Source of the DNA: Chaetoceros tenuissimus
Taxonomy: Eukaryota > Bacillariophyta > Thalassiosirophyceae > Chaetocerotales > Chaetocerotaceae
Assembly (NCBI GenBank): GCA_021927905.1
Contig: BLLK01000052.1
Span: 374,501-438,500, forward strand
Direction: 5' to 3'
Length of the DNA: 64,000 nucleotides
Of the stretch, positions 61,871 to 64,000 are shown one piece after another. The notes below the pieces were generated by a model. The model made no database searches. It saw only the letters and a program-made list of their open reading frames with translations, and had not been told where the DNA came from. Position 1 is the first letter of the stretch. The number at the start of each line of letters is the position of its first letter. The translations under genes were made by a program, and so were the position numbers.

Positions 61871-64000
61871 TTTGTAGTACTCTATCTTCAATTTTTGCTC
61901 CATTGATGATTGTCTTGTATACCCTTCACCTGAATCGCGACTATTTGTTTTGTATTCTGCGCCTGCTGCCGAAGCTAGCGTTAGGTATCAAATATTAAGT
62001 AGTCATTGAAATATTCTATAACATTATTATAAATTGAAATTGATACTTAGCGTTCGTAAATTGATTACTTGAAATTAATGCTGTAGTTTGCTATTGTAAA
62101 TTGAAATTGTTGAAATTGAAATTATAAATTGTGAGAGAAGTCTATGATGGAATGAAGCTGTCCTAACATGCGCTCATTCCATAATGACTTCCAATGAATT
62201 CTACCGAAGCCTCCTATCTTCTTGGATGTTCTTTGATCATCATTGACTTCATATTTGTTCTAGCGTTATCTCTTTTCCAATGCTGTGACAATCGATGAAA
62301 CGGTTAGAAGACCGTTTCATTGGTCTGAATCAAATTCAGCTCTCTTTGAGCTCATCATTGTTGCCACATCTGCGACATTCTCCTCCAGCTTAAAGTGATC
62401 TGAATTTGGAAGTTTTCCTTTGTATCTTATCGTTCCAATAATAGATCTCTATCTCATGTAAATATCTTGCTATTATCTTCACCTGAGGTCCTTGAATCAC
62501 TCTGCTTTCTTTTCCTCTAATGTTCATAATCGTTTAGGCATTATCATTATTATTTCATTTGCCTTTCTTTATTTTTCTCATGCATTTTGGCATTTTCGCC
62601 TTTACCATTGCGTATTTGAAATTATTCAGCCTTTTGTGTCATAGATTGATAGAGTAGATTCATTTTCCTAGAGTGTAGACTCAAGCAATATATCTATCTG
62701 CAATAGTTCTTCTAAATTTTGGTAGAGATTGAGAGTAACGTCCAATCAAAATGATTGTCACTTCTTCCCCTGGCGAAGAGGTGAAAGTAGTCTTGGAAGT
62801 AATTCCCTTATTTCATAGATCGCTTCTCATATAATCGATTTTTCTGCAGGTTTCCTATACTCTTTTATTTGTTCTTTCCAGGCCAATCACATCTTCACCT
62901 GGCGTTGTAGGATCCAACCAATGATCCATTGAATAGCAGAAACTGTAAGCGATAGTGGGACTTAGATGCAACCACGATGAGGTGATCAGCCTTTCATCAT
63001 CAAACACCTTTATTCCATAACGACCTGACTTGTCATTCTCAATTTTCTCCCGGGAGATTCTTTTAGGACTTAAATCTTGTTCTTGTGCTCTATTCCTATT
63101 ATTGCGTACTACAGTTGCGAGGTCTCCATATCTCCTCGATATGATGTTTAATTCGAATTCGAATTTTCTTTCATGAATCTTCGTAGTATTTGTGTTTTCT
63201 TCTTATTGTATCTTTCTTGACAATGTATTTGCACTCTTCTGTGCGTAGCATGTTCATTCTTCATGCAGCTTTATATATCGATAGGGCTTTGCCTACGTGG
63301 ACTTTCTATTGAATTTAGTACTCGCATGTTATCTGTCGAGATATATAGATCTGGCACCATTAGTACGACGTGTAGCATAAGCTTTGTCTTTCTTTAAGTG
63401 GAATGTCTTCTTGCTTGATCGGTAGTTAGGAATGTATCCTGTTTTGTATTTGCTTTCTAAAAAGAAAATTGTGCGATATATATCAATAAAAGTTGCTTCT
63501 TGGAACTATCTACATAGTATACTTCTTTCTTGTCGAGTTTTCGAGTGTATGATCCCTTTCATGAGCCTTATCCATCAGTTATTTTTCCTCCATTAATCTA
63601 AAGCGACTCCTCCATTCTTTCGATATATGTTTTACTTTCATCTTCGTAGGTTACGCATTGCATTCTCAATTTTAAGGAACTCTTTCTTTCTATTCGAATG
63701 CAAATTTCGAAGTTCCGTATGACAGACTCCTCCATACCATACCCCAATTCCTTTCCTGTTTCTGGATGGCTCCTCCATGCTCAAGGATCGTCTTCTTTCG
63801 ACTATTCTTTCATACTCAGTGTATGTTCTCATATGTACATCTTGATTGCTCATCCGTTCCACTCTCCGAACCTGGTTTCCACGCTATGCCAGGAGGTATT
63901 CCATAAGGAAGAACCTACGTATAGAAAAATCGATCTCTCTAGGACTCAGAAGTCTCTGGAGAGCAATCAATACTTCTTTCATCACCATTTTTCCCATGAG
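61871..64000. other. AT-rich region, 2.1 kb, no supported gene
   Basis: Frames are short on both strands. The longest (63638-63862, minus, 74 codons, charged and Arg-rich) has no domain. Short motifs recur without regular spacing: ctcctccat near 63609, 63728 and 63770, and ctt(c)ccctggcg/cttcacctggcg near 62763 and 62891. No continuation of the interrupted phosphoesterase, LTR or RNA gene is seen. Confidence 0.5.

Overview
This window is nuclear DNA of a diatom, most likely a centric species of the Chaetoceros/Thalassiosira kind. The signs are short introns (about 49-90 bp, GT..AG), secreted proteins with long Ser/Pro 'PSxxPS' linkers, plastid presequences with a Phe after the signal peptide (AAF, SAF), AT-rich spacers, and diatom gene families (STELLO-type glycosyltransferases, ankyrin proteins ending in a membrane helix). 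I call no tRNA, rRNA or CRISPR. Species assignment is inference.

Layout. 0-2.9 kb: 5' part of a large secreted beta-propeller/lectin gene on the minus strand, running off the left edge. 4.7-8.0 kb: a probable plastid protein, a tiny secreted or GPI-anchor-like protein, and a membrane protein with a Pro/Thr stalk. 8.4-11.1 kb: a GT14 glycosyltransferase and a nucleotide-sugar transporter, both minus. 11.8-15.5 kb: a secreted sulfatase with Ser/Pro linker and cysteine modules. 17.6-22.0 kb: a second propeller/lectin paralogue, disrupted twice in this assembly. 23.6-26.6 kb: a membrane-anchored metzincin protease (minus). 27.0-28.7 kb: an ankyrin-like protein. 28.8-29.8 kb: a GPR1/FUN34/YaaH transporter (minus). 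30.6-31.3 kb: a frameshifted Cu/Zn-SOD-like gene. 31.3-35.4 kb: repeat-rich spacer with an inverted-repeat-bounded segment, a strong hairpin and a tandem repeat. 35.4-37.6 kb: a DUF4209/ERMARD-like protein with a HEPN-type R-x4-H motif. 37.7-51.4 kb: three near-identical STELLO-like (DUF288) genes in mixed orientation, with an SGNH hydrolase, an LRR gene and a 3 x 197-bp repeat between them. 51.6-54.2 kb: an ABC1/UbiB-family kinase with a 27-nt micro-exon. 54.6-55.8 kb: RNA polymerase I/III subunit RPAC1. 56.0 kb: a 5'-nucleotidase-like gene cut off by a young Ty3/gypsy LTR element (56565-61870). 61.9-64.0 kb: AT-rich sequence with no gene I can support.

Functional theme. Many of the genes serve the secretory pathway and the cell surface: sugar transfer (GT14, three STELLO-like), nucleotide-sugar import into the Golgi, polysaccharide desulfation (sulfatase), a Golgi-type SGNH esterase-like protein, a surface protease, and Ser/Pro-linked lectin/propeller proteins. 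This is consistent with a genomic neighbourhood rich in cell-wall and exopolysaccharide functions. Co-regulation cannot be read from the sequence. Splice sites were assigned by eye from GT/AG motifs and reading frame; none is supported by transcripts.
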